In this document: positions 40,812 to 51,075 of the stretch, piece after piece | Numbering within the stretch: the stretch's first letter is position 1 | Layout of the letters: every line of letters starts with the position of its first letter | NCBI GenBank assembly: GCA_047967505.1 | Contig: CM106540.1 | Length of the DNA: 64,000 nt | Origin: Dipteris shenzhenensis | Taxonomy: Eukaryota > Polypodiophyta > Polypodiopsida > Gleicheniales | Reading direction: 5' to 3' (one strand) | Notes under the pieces: model-generated | The model's database searches: none | The model's input: only the letters and a program-made list of their open reading frames with translations | Told to the model about the DNA's origin: nothing | Made by a program: the position numbers and the translations under genes

Positions 40812-42373
40812 CTAGGAGATGGATTCAAGTTCCACTTGCTCTAATTGAGCTTTGAAATTTTGCATGTCGGGAACAAATTCCTCTTCATTTGTGCTCTCTT
40901 CCATATTTTCTTCACTACTTCTCTCTTCTACTCTCTGCTTATCTACCTTGTCTAGAGTAGCTCTATCCTTTTTGGTCTGGTTGGGCTCCTCTTCTTGTGG
41001 TGGAAGGGTGGGTGCTCCCACCCTTGTCTTGGTACCTACCTCTACCTCCTTGCTCTTCTCTGCTAGCTTCTCTGGTTGCTTCTCTTCTAACTTCTCTGGT
41101 TGCTTCTCTTTGCCACAGTTAATTCAAGAAGGATAGTCTTTGATGAAATGACCACCCAGCCCATAGAGGAAGCAAGAGTTTGGGATATTTTTATAGAAGA
41201 CTTTTTGTATCAGCTCTACACCATCTCCATCTAGTAGTCGAATGGCGTTGGGGGGGTCTAAGGATAGGTCCATAAGCACACAAGCTAGAGGGTTTCCTCT
41301 TGGGCTTATAAACCTCTCGGTTTCTACACCTAGAAACTGGCCAAGCGGCAAGTAGAGCCTCCAGCTATGGGAAAAGGGAAAGAGGCAAATCGAGGAACTC
41401 AACCCAGATAGGCGCCTTAGTGGGCGGAGGTGAGTCGGGATTGAAGGAAGGCTCCTAGAGCTGAACTGACAAAGATTGATTTCTAATCATCCAAGTTCCC
41501 TTTTGAACCATTTTTGTTGCCATCTCTACTTTTTCAAAGATAAAAACCATATATCTGTTTCTTAAAAAATGAATGCTAGTGACATTTAAACGTTTTCTCG
41601 ACCAGAAGTTCCTGATCCATCCTTTAAGAAACATCGTAGGTGGGCACAGTCCATGGATATATTCAGCTACCGCACATGAACACAAACATTTTGTCATTTC
41701 GTAAAGCATTCCATTGTGAACTTTTACTATTGGAAGCTTACCTTTGATAGTGCTTCCATCTGTGCTAGTGAGCTTATCCAATCCTGAGTTGGAGGGATCA
41801 ATGAAGATGCATTTGGCCCATGGGGAGAGCTGCTCCCATGCTGTTTGTTTAGGTGCTTGGGGCACTTTGAAGAGGCTTCGAGTTTTGCTTTGAACTGCTC
41901 CAGCATAGGAGCCTCTCTGCATGTCCGACAAGGGTGCCCCTTCTTGCGCCTGCTACACTAGATTTTTCTTGGCTCCATTGGATATTCTGTCTTGTTTTGG
42001 AGCTGAAAAAATGACACTTTTGGGCTTTTCTACTATTTTCTTTCCTAATGACAACGGTTTGCTATTGGTGGCAGTTCTAAGAGAGCTGAGGATTTCTCTG
42101 ATCTCACAGCCCCATTGGTTTTTTGCATGTCACTTCCTTCCATGTGGAATGTAAAACCTGCCTTCGTACCGTCTTTAGCATTTTCTTTGGTCCCTGCATG
42201 ATGAGATCCACTTTACTATTGTCCTCATGATTTAGTGTCTCTAGCCCAATGGAGTGGAGAGGGATTACTTTGGTGGGGGGCGCTCCCACCCTATCTTTGT
42301 CGCCGCCACTAGTCTTGTCACCGCCATCACAAGGAGACACCCTATCCCTACCACCATCCCTAGAGGAAGCCAT
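40812..42373 (-). pseudogene. LINE ORF1 (DUF4283 and CCHC-type nucleic-acid-binding protein)
   Basis: Starts at MASSRDGGRDRVSPCDGGDK (42,373). A DUF4283-type domain follows: AWEQLSPWAKCIFIDPSNSG, PPTMFLKGWIRNFWSRKRLN, RYMVFIFEKVEMATKMVQKG and TWMIRNQSLSVQLWEPSF (41,455-41,840), then IWVEFLDLPLSLFP, GRLLDGDGVELIQK-type sequence and a degenerate knuckle CFLYGLGGHFIKDYP (about 41,125-41,170). A repeated basic linker (EKQPEKLEEKQPEKLAEKSK) and an acidic tail end at 40,812. Frameshifts near 41,400 and 41,930. This is the plant L1 ORF1 layout. Confidence 0.83.
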
Positions 42374-43350
42374 TCACTAACCCTTGGATGTGGTCTTGGC
42401 CTAGTATTTTCAAAGTTAAACTTGCCCACAATATCAAGGTGATAACTTAGTAAATTGTCCCACAGGTTCAGTGAATGAGAACCAACGACCTTGAAGGTTA
42501 CAATATGCATCCCACAGCAATTGTCCCTTCTCCTAGGCTTTTACTTCCAAATCCAACCTGCCTACATTCCTAGGAAACGTATCTCCTTGTCCTCAATGAT
42601 CCTATTTTTACTTTGATGTGAATGCAATAGAGGTCCACATGTTTTTTGCTCTTTACTGGAAGCAAAACTCATATGATAAAGAGATTTTCAATGAAGATGA
42701 GGACATTACTAGAAGTAGAGCTCAAAATTACAATGTAGATAAAGAAAATTCTAGAATAATCTAGTATTTCATTATTATAGCTCTTAAGATTGTCACCTAT
42801 TGGTAATGGTTTGTATCAAAATCTAGAAGGGACCTATGAAGAAAGAGAGTTAGTTGGGTATGTGGTTGGAAAAAAAAAAAGTCAATCAATATTGAGCTAG
42901 TGAATGGTGATTTTATTCTATTGTTTGAAATAATTAAGATTATGCATACTAAGATTATGCATACTAACATTCACTACATGTTCACAGAGGTGTATGCAGG
43001 TAGTCATTCTTTTAGAGGAGACCAAGGACTTGCTAGTAGATCTATGGATTTAGGTATTTTTATCACTATACAACACATATGATGACATTACAAAGGAATT
43101 TGTTTGCTTTTGCTTTTTTTATTTTGCAGAAGGATTTATCATGAGAGGACTATAAACTTTGAATCAAGATCATAAGGATCATAATGAATGCCATGGTAAC
43201 TAAGCTACATTAAATCCTTACATCCTACCATGACTTGTGAATGTGTTGTTATCGATAGTTTTAGGTTGACAATTTCCTTAGGTTTTTGTGGACACTTGGG
43301 TTGGGAGTGGTATACTGAAATTTGTTTCTCACTTCTTCCCCTAGTTAGTG
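42374..43350. other. Non-coding sequence
   Basis: Includes the presumed 5' flank of the LINE (to about 42,560) and unrecognised AT-rich DNA with a 15-bp duplication (AAGATTATGCATACT at 42,930-42,966). No gene. Confidence 0.5.
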
Positions 43351-43354
43351 TTTT

Positions 43355-44270
43355 TATTTAAGATGATTTTTAGAAAATAAAGCCATCATTTGGTTTGGGG
43401 GAAAATTTTGGGTGACGATGGTAGTAAATTTTTTGGGGAAGATGTGTATTGAATGCAAAAAGCAGCCAAATCTTGGGAACACATAACTTTTAATTGCAAA
43501 TCCAAATGAGTTATGCTATATATCAAATCAAATAGAAAGGTGTGATTTACAAGGATTTTATGTTTATTGTGCCTTTTAATGAGATTATATTTATGAAAAT
43601 AAGCATGTTATGAAGTTATGATTAATTTTCTCCATTAAGAAGTTATGGTTAGTTTTCTCTATCAAATTTAGAGTAATGTTGCCCATTTTGGGGCATCATT
43701 TCTCAAGGGTGGGGATGGTGGGATTAAAAGCTTAGCCAATCATTTTTTAAGGGGAGTCTCCAAAAGAAAAAACTACCTAGGGGTATCCAAGGACGAGAGG
43801 TATTGAACTATCTCCAAATGTTATCTTGTAGTGTTGTCCCTAGATGAGAGCATAAGTGACCCTTAAGTGCATTAAAAATGATTGTCCAACCTAATTTGTT
43901 ATGTGGTAGTTAAACAATATAGAATAAACTATGAAACCACTAAAAGAGAAGAAATACTAATGGTGTACATTAAAGAAGTTTTGGTAGTTTCTATTAGCAA
44001 ATGAATTTGTCTTCTACATTGACCACCAAGCCTTGTTGTATCAAGTTAATTGAGCTTGAACAACTAGCAACAAAAAGGTAGCTCACTTCTATTGTTAGAA
44101 GAATTTTGTTTGAAATTGTGGTGTGGAAAGGGGCACACCACTATATTGTAGACCATATGTTTCATAGTAAGGGTTGGTGAAGAAGAAATGGGCATAAATG
44201 GTGACACACTAGATCCTCTAGTCTTCTTGATTGATGTAATTCCTAAATAGTTTGTAGATATAAGTTATTA
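43355..44270. repeat. Dispersed repeat, copy 2 (shared with 28.37-29.13 kb)
   Basis: Direct-orientation match to the 28-kb copy in permuted block order: 43,355-43,712 (CATTTGGTTTGGGG through CCCATTTTGGGG), 43,735-43,817, 43,800-43,895 (ACTATCTCCAAATGTTATCT) and, after ~310 bp of other sequence, 44,207-44,270 (CTAGTCTTCTTGATTGATG). Confidence 0.8.
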
Positions 44271-45025
44271 TCTAAATATATTTGACCGTTTAATGCTAGG
44301 AAGAGAAACCCTCACCGAGCCCTCACCTAAGACTTACCAAGGTAATAAATTTGATCCTTGAGCTAGATCAAATGTTTTGGAGTAGGGACTAGTAAAGAAT
44401 TTATGAGCATGGATGACGATTCACCAGATCCTATTAATCATTTATATTAATGCAAATACTAAAATGGTATTTAGATATAATTGATTATATGAATATAATT
44501 TATTATTTGAGGCTAGGAAGGTATCTAAGACCTCTTTAGGTAAGAAATTTAATCTTAAGCTAGAACAATATCAACTTGTTGTGGCTTAGTTCTCGATCAA
44601 GTATACAAAATAAAAAAATATCAATTATTGAGAAGATATGTAATGACATATGAGATCCCAATAATAATAAGGGAGTTTCATGAAGCTATAGTAGGAGGCA
44701 TTTTTTTAGAATAAATAATAGATAGAGAAATCCTCCTCCTAGAAAATGATGGCCTACCTTGTGAAATGATACATTTGACTATGGTGGCCTAGCTTGTGGA
44801 AAGATACATTCGACTATGCTAGCTTAACTTGTGGAAAGACGTAGTTTACTACATGTTCTAGAGGAATAAAAATTCTTGGCATAAGGAATTTAGTCATGCT
44901 GCCATAGTTATTTACCAAAATCAAATTGAAAATTGGATCATTGACTATATGGATCTATGCATCTACTAGATATAAAAGGCAAACTTGCTCTTGACTATTT
45001 TCACAATAATCCTTAGGTGGACTAC
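44271..45025. other. AT-rich non-coding sequence
   Basis: Contains three short imperfect repeats of TAGCTTGTGGAAAGATACATTCGACTATG type at 44,745-44,845. No gene. Confidence 0.5.
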
Positions 45026-45029
45026 TTCG

Positions 45030-45575
45030 TATTATCTATAAGGAGGACAAGTAGAGTCTACAAATAAATCCTATGCAAATGTAATAGTGAAAATGAGAGA
45101 ACCAAAGTGTTTCAATTGTGCAAAACTATTTATGGCCTATAGAGCTAGAGCTAAGGCCAAACATGATTCTTTAATTGGAATATAGACTCAACATAGAATT
45201 TCTACTAAATTCCATTGTAATCAATCTAAGAACATCTATACAAAAGTAGGTAGGCGATATAAATTTCCGAGAGGATAAGGGCTATACATTCTAGAGACAC
45301 ACAAAAAAGAATATTGCTTCCTATCATCTTCAAGGAGGACAAGTGGAGTCTACAAATATATCCCATGCAATTTAGTAACGAAAATGAGACAACCAAAGTG
45401 TTTGGATTGCACAAAAATGTTTAAGGCCTACAAAACTAGATTCAAGACTAGCACATTATTGTTTAATTGTTGGCATATAGCCTCAAGGTAATCAATCTAA
45501 GAAAATCTATACAACAATAGGTAGGTGATAAAAATTCCTCCAAGGACAATGGCTATAACTTTTAGAAGACATGGA
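45030..45575. repeat. ~290-bp tandem duplication
   Basis: Two diverged direct copies (45,030-45,295 and 45,325-45,575) share AAGGAGGACAAGT(A/G)GAGTCTACAAAT, CCAAAGTGTTT, TAATCAATCTAAGAA and GGTAGGTGATA-like blocks in the same order. They lie just upstream of copia element D. Confidence 0.8.
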
Positions 45576-45817
45576 AGCAAAAGAGTGAGAATTGATGCAA
45601 AATTCAGCATCTCTCTTTGCACCTAACATCATTAAAGATTGATAGAGACTCATGAGACTTGCATTGCAGTTGGCATTTTCTTTTGGGCCGGATTTGCTCA
45701 TATGGATGCATTGGTGATATTTTACTCTATTGTGGCATACACATTTGGGTGCACCTGGTATTTGGTGTGAGTCTCTCTTATAGGCACTAGCATTTGGGAT
45801 TTTGCTTTATTTGCATT
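45576..45817 (+). other. Presumed leader of element D, no LTR seen
   Basis: Sequence before the gag start of D. It does not resemble the 3' LTR at 49,902-50,085 and contains no TGGTATCAGAGC-type primer site, so D has lost its 5' LTR or was inserted without it. Confidence 0.45.
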
Positions 45818-46730
45818 ATGGCATTCTTTTCCATGTCTGAAAAGGAGTTTTTCAACATTAAAAAGTTTGATGGGACAAACTTTTCTTTGTGGAAAGAACA
45901 GATAAGGGATGTGCTTATTCAAAAGAAGCAGATTAAACCCTGCAAATATGTCTGAGGATGATTGGAATGAGTTGGATGTATTAGCAAAGTCTACTATTAG
46001 ACTCATCTTGCAAAGTCAGTTTATTTCACAGTAGTAAATGAGCAAACTAAGGAAGATTTGTGGAAGAAATTGTGTGCCACTTATGAGAAGGAAACTGCCT
46101 TTAATAAAGTTTACCTCATGAAAAGGTTGTTTGAGCTACATATGAAGGAAGGGGTCTCCATTACTTCTCACTTGAATGAATTCAATATTATTTTCAGCCA
46201 GCTTCAAGCTCAAAAGATGAATTTTGATGCGGAGACTAAGGCAATATTTCTCTTATGTTCATTGCCATCCTCATGGGATACCTTCCGTACAGCTGTCAGT
46301 AACTCTGCACTTGGTGGAGTACTGAAATTTGATGATGTTGTGGGTAGCTTGTTGGCCGAGGAGATTAGACGAAAGTCTATGGATGGCAACAAGCAGGACG
46401 TAGCCTTAAATGTGCAAAGGGGCAGATCACAGTTCAGGGGGAAGTCCCAAGAAAGAGGGAAGTCTCATAGCAAATCCAGGGCACGGAACATTGAGTGTTA
46501 TAACTGTGGCAAGAAGGGCCATATGAAAAAGGATTACTACAAGCTGAAAAGAGAGCAAAAGGATAAGAAAAAGAATGCAAATTGGGGTGCAAATCAAAAG
46601 GAAGAGAGTCCAAGGGAGGACAAAGGAAAAGTGAAGATCGAGGAGATCAATGCAATCACACATGATAGAGACAATGACGTTCTCTTCATGTCTAGTTTAT
46701 CTGTAGAGTTGCTTACCACTTCAGATGATG
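45818..46730 (+). pseudogene. Copia gag of element D
   Basis: Starts at ATG 45,818 (MAFFSMSEKEFFNIKKFDGT, then NFSLWKEQIRDVL). A stop at about 45,953 and a shift near 46,025 precede the long frame LWKKLCATYEKETAFNKVYL, MKRLFELHMKEGVSITSHLN, FLLCSLPSSWDTFRTAVSNS and LLAEEIRRKSM. The zinc knuckle is CYNCGKKGHMKKDYYKLK (about 46,497-46,550), with the last Cys changed to Tyr, so zinc binding is probably lost. It would form the capsid and bind RNA. Confidence 0.9.
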
Positions 46731-47022
46731 CATATTCCCATGATTGGATTTTGGATTCTAGTGCTTCATTCCATGTTACTCCCCATAGGGAATGGTTATC
46801 CACTTATGACAGTGGAAAGACAGATTGTGTGCATCTTGGAAATGACTATGCATGTGACATAGTGGGAGTAGGTGACATAAAGTTTTCTTTTGCAAATGGG
46901 TCTACATTTATTTTGAAACATGTGAGACATGAGCCTAAGTTGACCAAGAGTCTTATTTTAGTAGGTCAGCTAGATGATGCTAGTTTTCACACCACTTTTG
47001 GCTTTCAGAGTTGGAAAATTTA
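46731..47022 (+). pseudogene. Copia aspartic protease of element D
   Basis: WILDSSASFHVTPHREWLST at about 46,744-46,803: the catalytic DSGA is DSSA here, a Gly to Ser change likely to inactivate it. It is followed by HLGNDYACDIVGVGDIKFSF and HVRHEPKLTKSLILVGQLDD. TAG at 47,020 ends the frame before integrase. Confidence 0.9.
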
Positions 47023-47032
47023 GAAGGGCTCT

Positions 47033-48150
47033 ATGCTTTTGGCCAGGGGTGCCAAGTGTGGGACTTTGTATCCCTTACATGTATCAGGGGTATTTGATCA
47101 TGTTGTTGCAATAACCGAGCAGCCAAGCACTTCTTTATGGCATTGCAGGTTGGGGCACATGAGCGAGAATGCAATGAAACTCTTATGCCATTTGGGTTAT
47201 GTACCGCATTTGAGTTTCTCTGATTTTGAATTTTGTGAGCACTGTCTCTGTGGGAAGCAGACTAAATCAGCCCATAAAAGAAGGGAAAAGAAAGAGTTTG
47301 AAAAGCTTGATTTGGTGCATTCAGACGTATGTGGTCCCATGCCTACATGGTCATTAGGCAGGGCTGAATACTATGTGACATTCATTGATGATGCAACTAG
47401 GAAAGTGTGGGCTTATGCTATAGCTCGGAAGAGTGATGTGTTCCAAGTATTTCAGAAATGGCTGGCCTTGGTTGAGAATCAGTCAGGTAGAACACTTAAA
47501 TGCCTACGAACTGACAATGGTGGAGAGTATCTCTCTCATGACTTTTAGCATTTCTGTGATACATGTGGGATTAAGAGGGAGCTCACATCCCCTCGTACTC
47601 CAGAGCAAAATCCAGTTGCAAAAAAGATGAACTGTACCATTCAAGAAAGGTTGCAATGCATGCTTTCCAATGCAAGTCTTTCTGGTGGTTTTTGGGCTGA
47701 GGCAATGAAGACTGTAGTGCATGTGATCAATAGATCACCTAGTAAGAGTTTGGATGGTGGTATTCCTGAAGAGGCACGGAGTGGCAAGAAGCCCTCTTAC
47801 TCTCATTTGCGTATATTTGGGTGTGAGGCATATGCACATGTGCCGAAAGAGCTTCGAAAGAAGCTAGATCCTAAGTCTAGGAAATTCATCTTTCTAGGTT
47901 ATGGTGAAAGTGGAGAGATGGGCTATCATCTTTGGGATCCAGAAGCAAAAAATATCATACACAACCATGATGTAGTCTTCAATGAGAAGAAGATGCATAA
48001 GGCACCAATGAGGGATGTGGAAATGAGGAGAATCACTTTCCAGGATGTGAATCCACTTGCATATGTTGATAGACAGCAAGTTGTCCATGCACCAAATGTG
48101 CAAGAAATGGTACCACCAAGTACTCCCACAGGTATACAATCAAGGGTAGA
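47033..48150 (+). pseudogene. Copia integrase of element D
   Basis: HHCC domain LWHCRLGHMSENAMKLLCHL with CEHCLCGKQTKSAH (about 47,135-47,280), catalytic core DLVHSDVCGPMPTWSLGRAE, YYVTFIDDATRKVWAYAIAR, LKCLRTDNGGEYLSHDF, then TAG at 47,546 and, in the next open piece, RTPEQNPVAKKMNCTIQERL, SGGFWAEAMKTVVHVINRSP and IFGCEAYAHVPKELRKKLDP with the C-terminal FIFLGYGESGEMGYHLWDP. Catalytic D, D and E positions are recognisable (the third as Q/K-rich VAKKMN instead of VAERMN, so the Glu is replaced). Confidence 0.9.
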
Positions 48151-49330
48151 TGATGGATCATCTATTGGTGGAAATGATGAGCCAAATGTGGCTGATATGC
48201 AGGTGGGACAGCAAGCTGAAATGCCCTTGAGAAGATTGTCTAGAGTGTCAAGACCGCTTGATAGGTTTATTCCAGGGGTAGACTATGTGATGCTTACTGA
48301 TTGCGGGGAGCCTTCTTGCTACAGAGAGGCTATGATGCGCGAGGATCAACGTAAGTGGGAGTATGCTATGCAATCAGAGATGAGTTCACTTATGAAAAAT
48401 AAGACTTGGGACTTGGTTTCTTTGCCACATGGAAAGAAAGCATTGCCATGTAAATGGGTCTACAAGATGAAGGTCACAGGTGATGATGTGCCTAGGTACA
48501 AGGCCTGTTTGGTCGCTAAAGGGTTCAAGCAAGAGAAGGGTGTGGACTTTGATGAAATATTCTCTCCGGTTGTGAAGATGACCACACTTAGATGCATGCT
48601 TGGACTAGTGGCATCAGAGGATATGGAGCTTATGCAGATGGATGTCAAGATAGCTTTCTTGCATGGGGATTTGCATGAGGAAATTTACATGGTGCAGCCG
48701 AAAGGTTTTGAAGAAAAGGGCAAAGAGCATTTAGTTTGCAAGCTGAAGAAGAATCTCTATGGTTTTAAGCAAGCGCCTAGAGAATGGTTTCAGAAGTTTG
48801 ATGCTTTCATTCAGTCCCAGGGTTTTAGAAGGAGTGAAATTGATCACTACCTCTACACTAAAAGGGCTAAGGATAATAGCCTGATAATCTTGGCACTATA
48901 TGTGGATGATATGCTATTGGCTAGCAAGAATACTTATGAGCTAGATGCATTAAAGGCCAAGTTGCATGAGGCCTTTGATATGAAGGATTTGGGACTTGCA
49001 GGTCATATTCTTGGTATGCGCATCACGCGTGATCGGAGTAGGAAGCTCCTTTGGCTTTCACAGAAGGAGTATGTTACAAAAGTATTGCAGCGTTTCAATA
49101 TGGAGGGGGGGAAGGTAGTGAGGACTCCATTGCCTCCATATGTGAAACTGAGTCATACAGATAGTCCCAAATCAGATGAGGAGAGGGCCATGATGGCCAA
49201 GGTTCCCTATGCATCAGCGGTTGGGAGTCTTATGTATGCTATGATAGCTACTAGACCAGACATTGCATTTGCAGTGGGAGTTGTTAGCCGGTATATGGCT
49301 AATCCAGGAAAGAGGCATTGGGAGGCAGTT
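48151..49330 (+). CDS. Copia reverse transcriptase of element D (open)
   Basis: Intact frame within 47,627-49,420. Blocks: KNKTWDLVSLPHGKKALPCK (about 48,395), WVYKMKVTGDDVPRYKACLV, AKGFKQEKGVDFDEIFSPVV, LMQMDVKIAFLHGDLHEEIY (about 48,630-48,690), KKNLYGFKQAPREWFQKFDA, LALYVDDMLLASKNTYELDA (catalytic YVDD, about 48,897-48,910), FDMKDLGLAGHILGMRITRD and SAVGSLMYAMIATRPDIAFA. All RT catalytic aspartates are present; it is the only RT in the window that could be functional as a domain. Confidence 0.92.
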
Positions 49331-49332
49331 AA

Positions 49333-49809
49333 GTGCATCATGAGGTACATGAAGGGTACCAAGGCTACTTTGGTAGAGGAGACATGCGTGTACTTGGGTA
49401 CACAGATTCAAACTATGTAGGGCATGTGGATAGTAGGAGATCCACATGTGGTTATGTGTTCATCTTTGCAGGTGGTGCAGTGTTGTGGATGTCTCGCACA
49501 CAAAAGTGCATTGCTTTGTCTACCACAAAGGCTGAGTATGTTGTAGCCACAGAGGGTTGCAAGGAGGCTATATGGCTTGATTGGCTAGTGGGAGATTTGG
49601 GGATTCATACAGGTGTACCGACATTGCATCGTGATTCCATGAGTGCTATTCAGCTAGCACGGAATCCGGTCTTTCATGCAAAGACCAAACACATTGAGGT
49701 CAGGTACCATTTCATCAGGGAGGTACTTGAGGACAAGCGCATAGACCTTGTCAAGGTTTATACAAATGATAACCCTGCAAATATGCTGACGAAGAGTCTA
49801 CCTAGTTAG
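49333..49809 (+). CDS. Copia RNase H of element D
   Basis: Open frame, offset from RT by a frameshift near 49,340-49,420: LGYTDSNYVGHVDSRRSTCG, GYVFIFAGGAVLWMSRTQKC, IALSTTKAEYVVATEGCKEA, DSMSAIQLARNPVFHAKTKH and IEVRYHFIREVLEDKRIDLV. The first Asp (YTDSN), the Glu (KAEY) and the second Asp (RDSMSA) are present. It ends NDNPANMLTKSLPS at TAG 49,807, followed by the LTR region. Confidence 0.9.
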   Translation: MHHEVHEGYQGYFGRGDMRVLGYTDSNYVGHVDSRRSTCGYVFIFAGGAVLWMSRTQKCIALSTTKAEYVVATEGCKEAIWLDWLVGDLGIHTGVPTLHRDSMSAIQLARNPVFHAKTKHIEVRYHFIREVLEDKRIDLVKVYTNDNPANMLTKSLPS

Positions 49810-49901
49810 CGGTTTGAGTATTGTCATGTATTGATGGGCATTAGATAGTATGCTCACTGGTTGTTCTCCCTTAAAGGCACATTGTCCTTTAAGTGAGAGG
49901 T

Positions 49902-50085
49902 TGTGGGGGTTAAAGGTCACTGTGCCTTTACCCCGGTTATGTACAATACTCAAACACATATATAAATGAATGAAAAAGAAGATTAAGGTGGTTTTGCACC
50001 CACCAAAACTTGTGTGGCTCTCTGTTTCTCTCTCTCCCTCTTCCGTTCTTGCTTTCATTGAGAGCACTCTCACTCCTCCCCCCTG
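49902..50085 (+). repeat. Probable 3' LTR of element D
   Basis: After the purine-rich GAGAGGTTGTGGGGG, the sequence from 49,902 contains a TATA box (ACATATATAAATGAATG, 49,955-49,971) and CT-rich downstream sequence, as expected for a short LTR. There is no second copy upstream to prove the edges; the right edge is where gypsy sequence begins. Confidence 0.5.
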
Positions 50086-51075
50086 TCTGATTCTTCCATT
50101 GATTCAGATATCGAGGATGAGAGAGTATCACTATCTTGCTCCTCTTCTTCTTCTAGTTCCATGGCACCTGGTTGCACCAGGATCTTCTCCTTAGAAGCAC
50201 CAAAAGACATGTGTCCTGTCTTCCAATAGCTGATTGCATCACTCTTTCTCAACCATGGTCTCCGGAGTATGGCTAGATAACTCCTACCTGTATCTTTGAT
50301 GTCCACCACATAGAAATTGATAGTGGTGGTCAACCCATTGACAGTGATGGGCAAATCCTCAATGACTCCCAGGGTGGCATGTCATCGACCATCTGCTACC
50401 TTGATTTGAGTGGAGGAATGGCTTGTGCATTTCAAATTCAATTTCTTCATGATAAGGGGCACCATGATATTACATGCAGCTCCCCCATCGACACACACAC
50501 TTTTGACATGGCAATTATCTATGATGACATCTATTGTATGCAGGAGGCAATCAATTTCTTTAGAGAGAAAAGAAACCTCTCGTACCTTTCCCTTTTTCTT
50601 GCTCCTCCTTGTTGAGAGCCCTTACTGCAGCTCACGTCTCACCTTAGGGCTTAATGCTATTAGTTGAGGAAGTGTGATGCTCAAAGATCGATGAGCAAGG
50701 TCCTGAACGACCGAATAGTCCTCTTGCCCCGAGCCGATGGGAAAATCCGATAGTGACCACTTACTCTTACAAGATCTTTTAGTCTTCTCTCTTGGTGGGT
50801 CTACCATCTCAGCATCTGAGGGCTCTGAGAAGACACCTTCTTCTTGGGGTGGCCCGGTCCATGGTTTGGAGAGGAGTCCGAGGTGGTATGACTTCTTTTC
50901 CCGAGGTCAAGGATCCCTACATCAGAATCCTCGGTGCCTGATTCACTTAGAAGATTCACCCTTGGAATAGTGGGGCATTCTGTGCAATAATGACCCTTCT
51001 GGTGGCACTCGTAGTACACAACATTGGCACATTCACTTGGAGGGAAAAAAAGTTGTTTTGTAAGGCAATGCACTA
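50070..51075 (-). pseudogene. Ty3/gypsy gag-protease fragment (F)
   Basis: Minus strand: zinc knuckle remnant YYECHQKGHYCTECPTIPRV (about 50,985-51,045; first Cys changed to Tyr), an S/T-rich linker, then the protease with VCVDGGAACNIMVP (catalytic DSGA as DGGA, about 50,460-50,505), LPITVNGLTTTINFYVVDIK and YLAILRRPWLRKSDAI (about 50,235-50,355), followed by an acidic EEEEEQDSD tail. The gag knuckle is nearly the same as that at 60,215-60,270, so the two fragments are from related elements. Confidence 0.8.

Larger units (their letters stand above)
39234..42373 (-). mobile_element. L1-type LINE, missing RT and 3' end
   Basis: Minus-strand non-LTR retrotransposon with ORF1 (40,812-42,373) and the first part of ORF2 (39,234-40,620: endonuclease and linker). 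The reverse transcriptase, its 3' tail and poly-A are missing because gypsy element E interrupts ORF2 at 39,233 and the far side of that insertion is not present. LINEs are usually lost from the 5' end, so the loss here is secondary. Confidence 0.85.
45818..50085 (+). mobile_element. Copia element D (Tork/Tnt1-like), least decayed element in the window
   Basis: Plus-strand element with gag, protease, integrase, RT and RNase H in the copia order and a short 3' LTR-like end. Few lesions: frameshifts in gag (45,950-46,050) and near 49,340-49,420, and stops at 47,022 and 47,546. One 597-codon frame (47,627-49,420) spans the late integrase to RT. Lineage by the GYGESGEMGYHLWDPE and LALYVDDMLLAS motifs. 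Confidence 0.92.
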
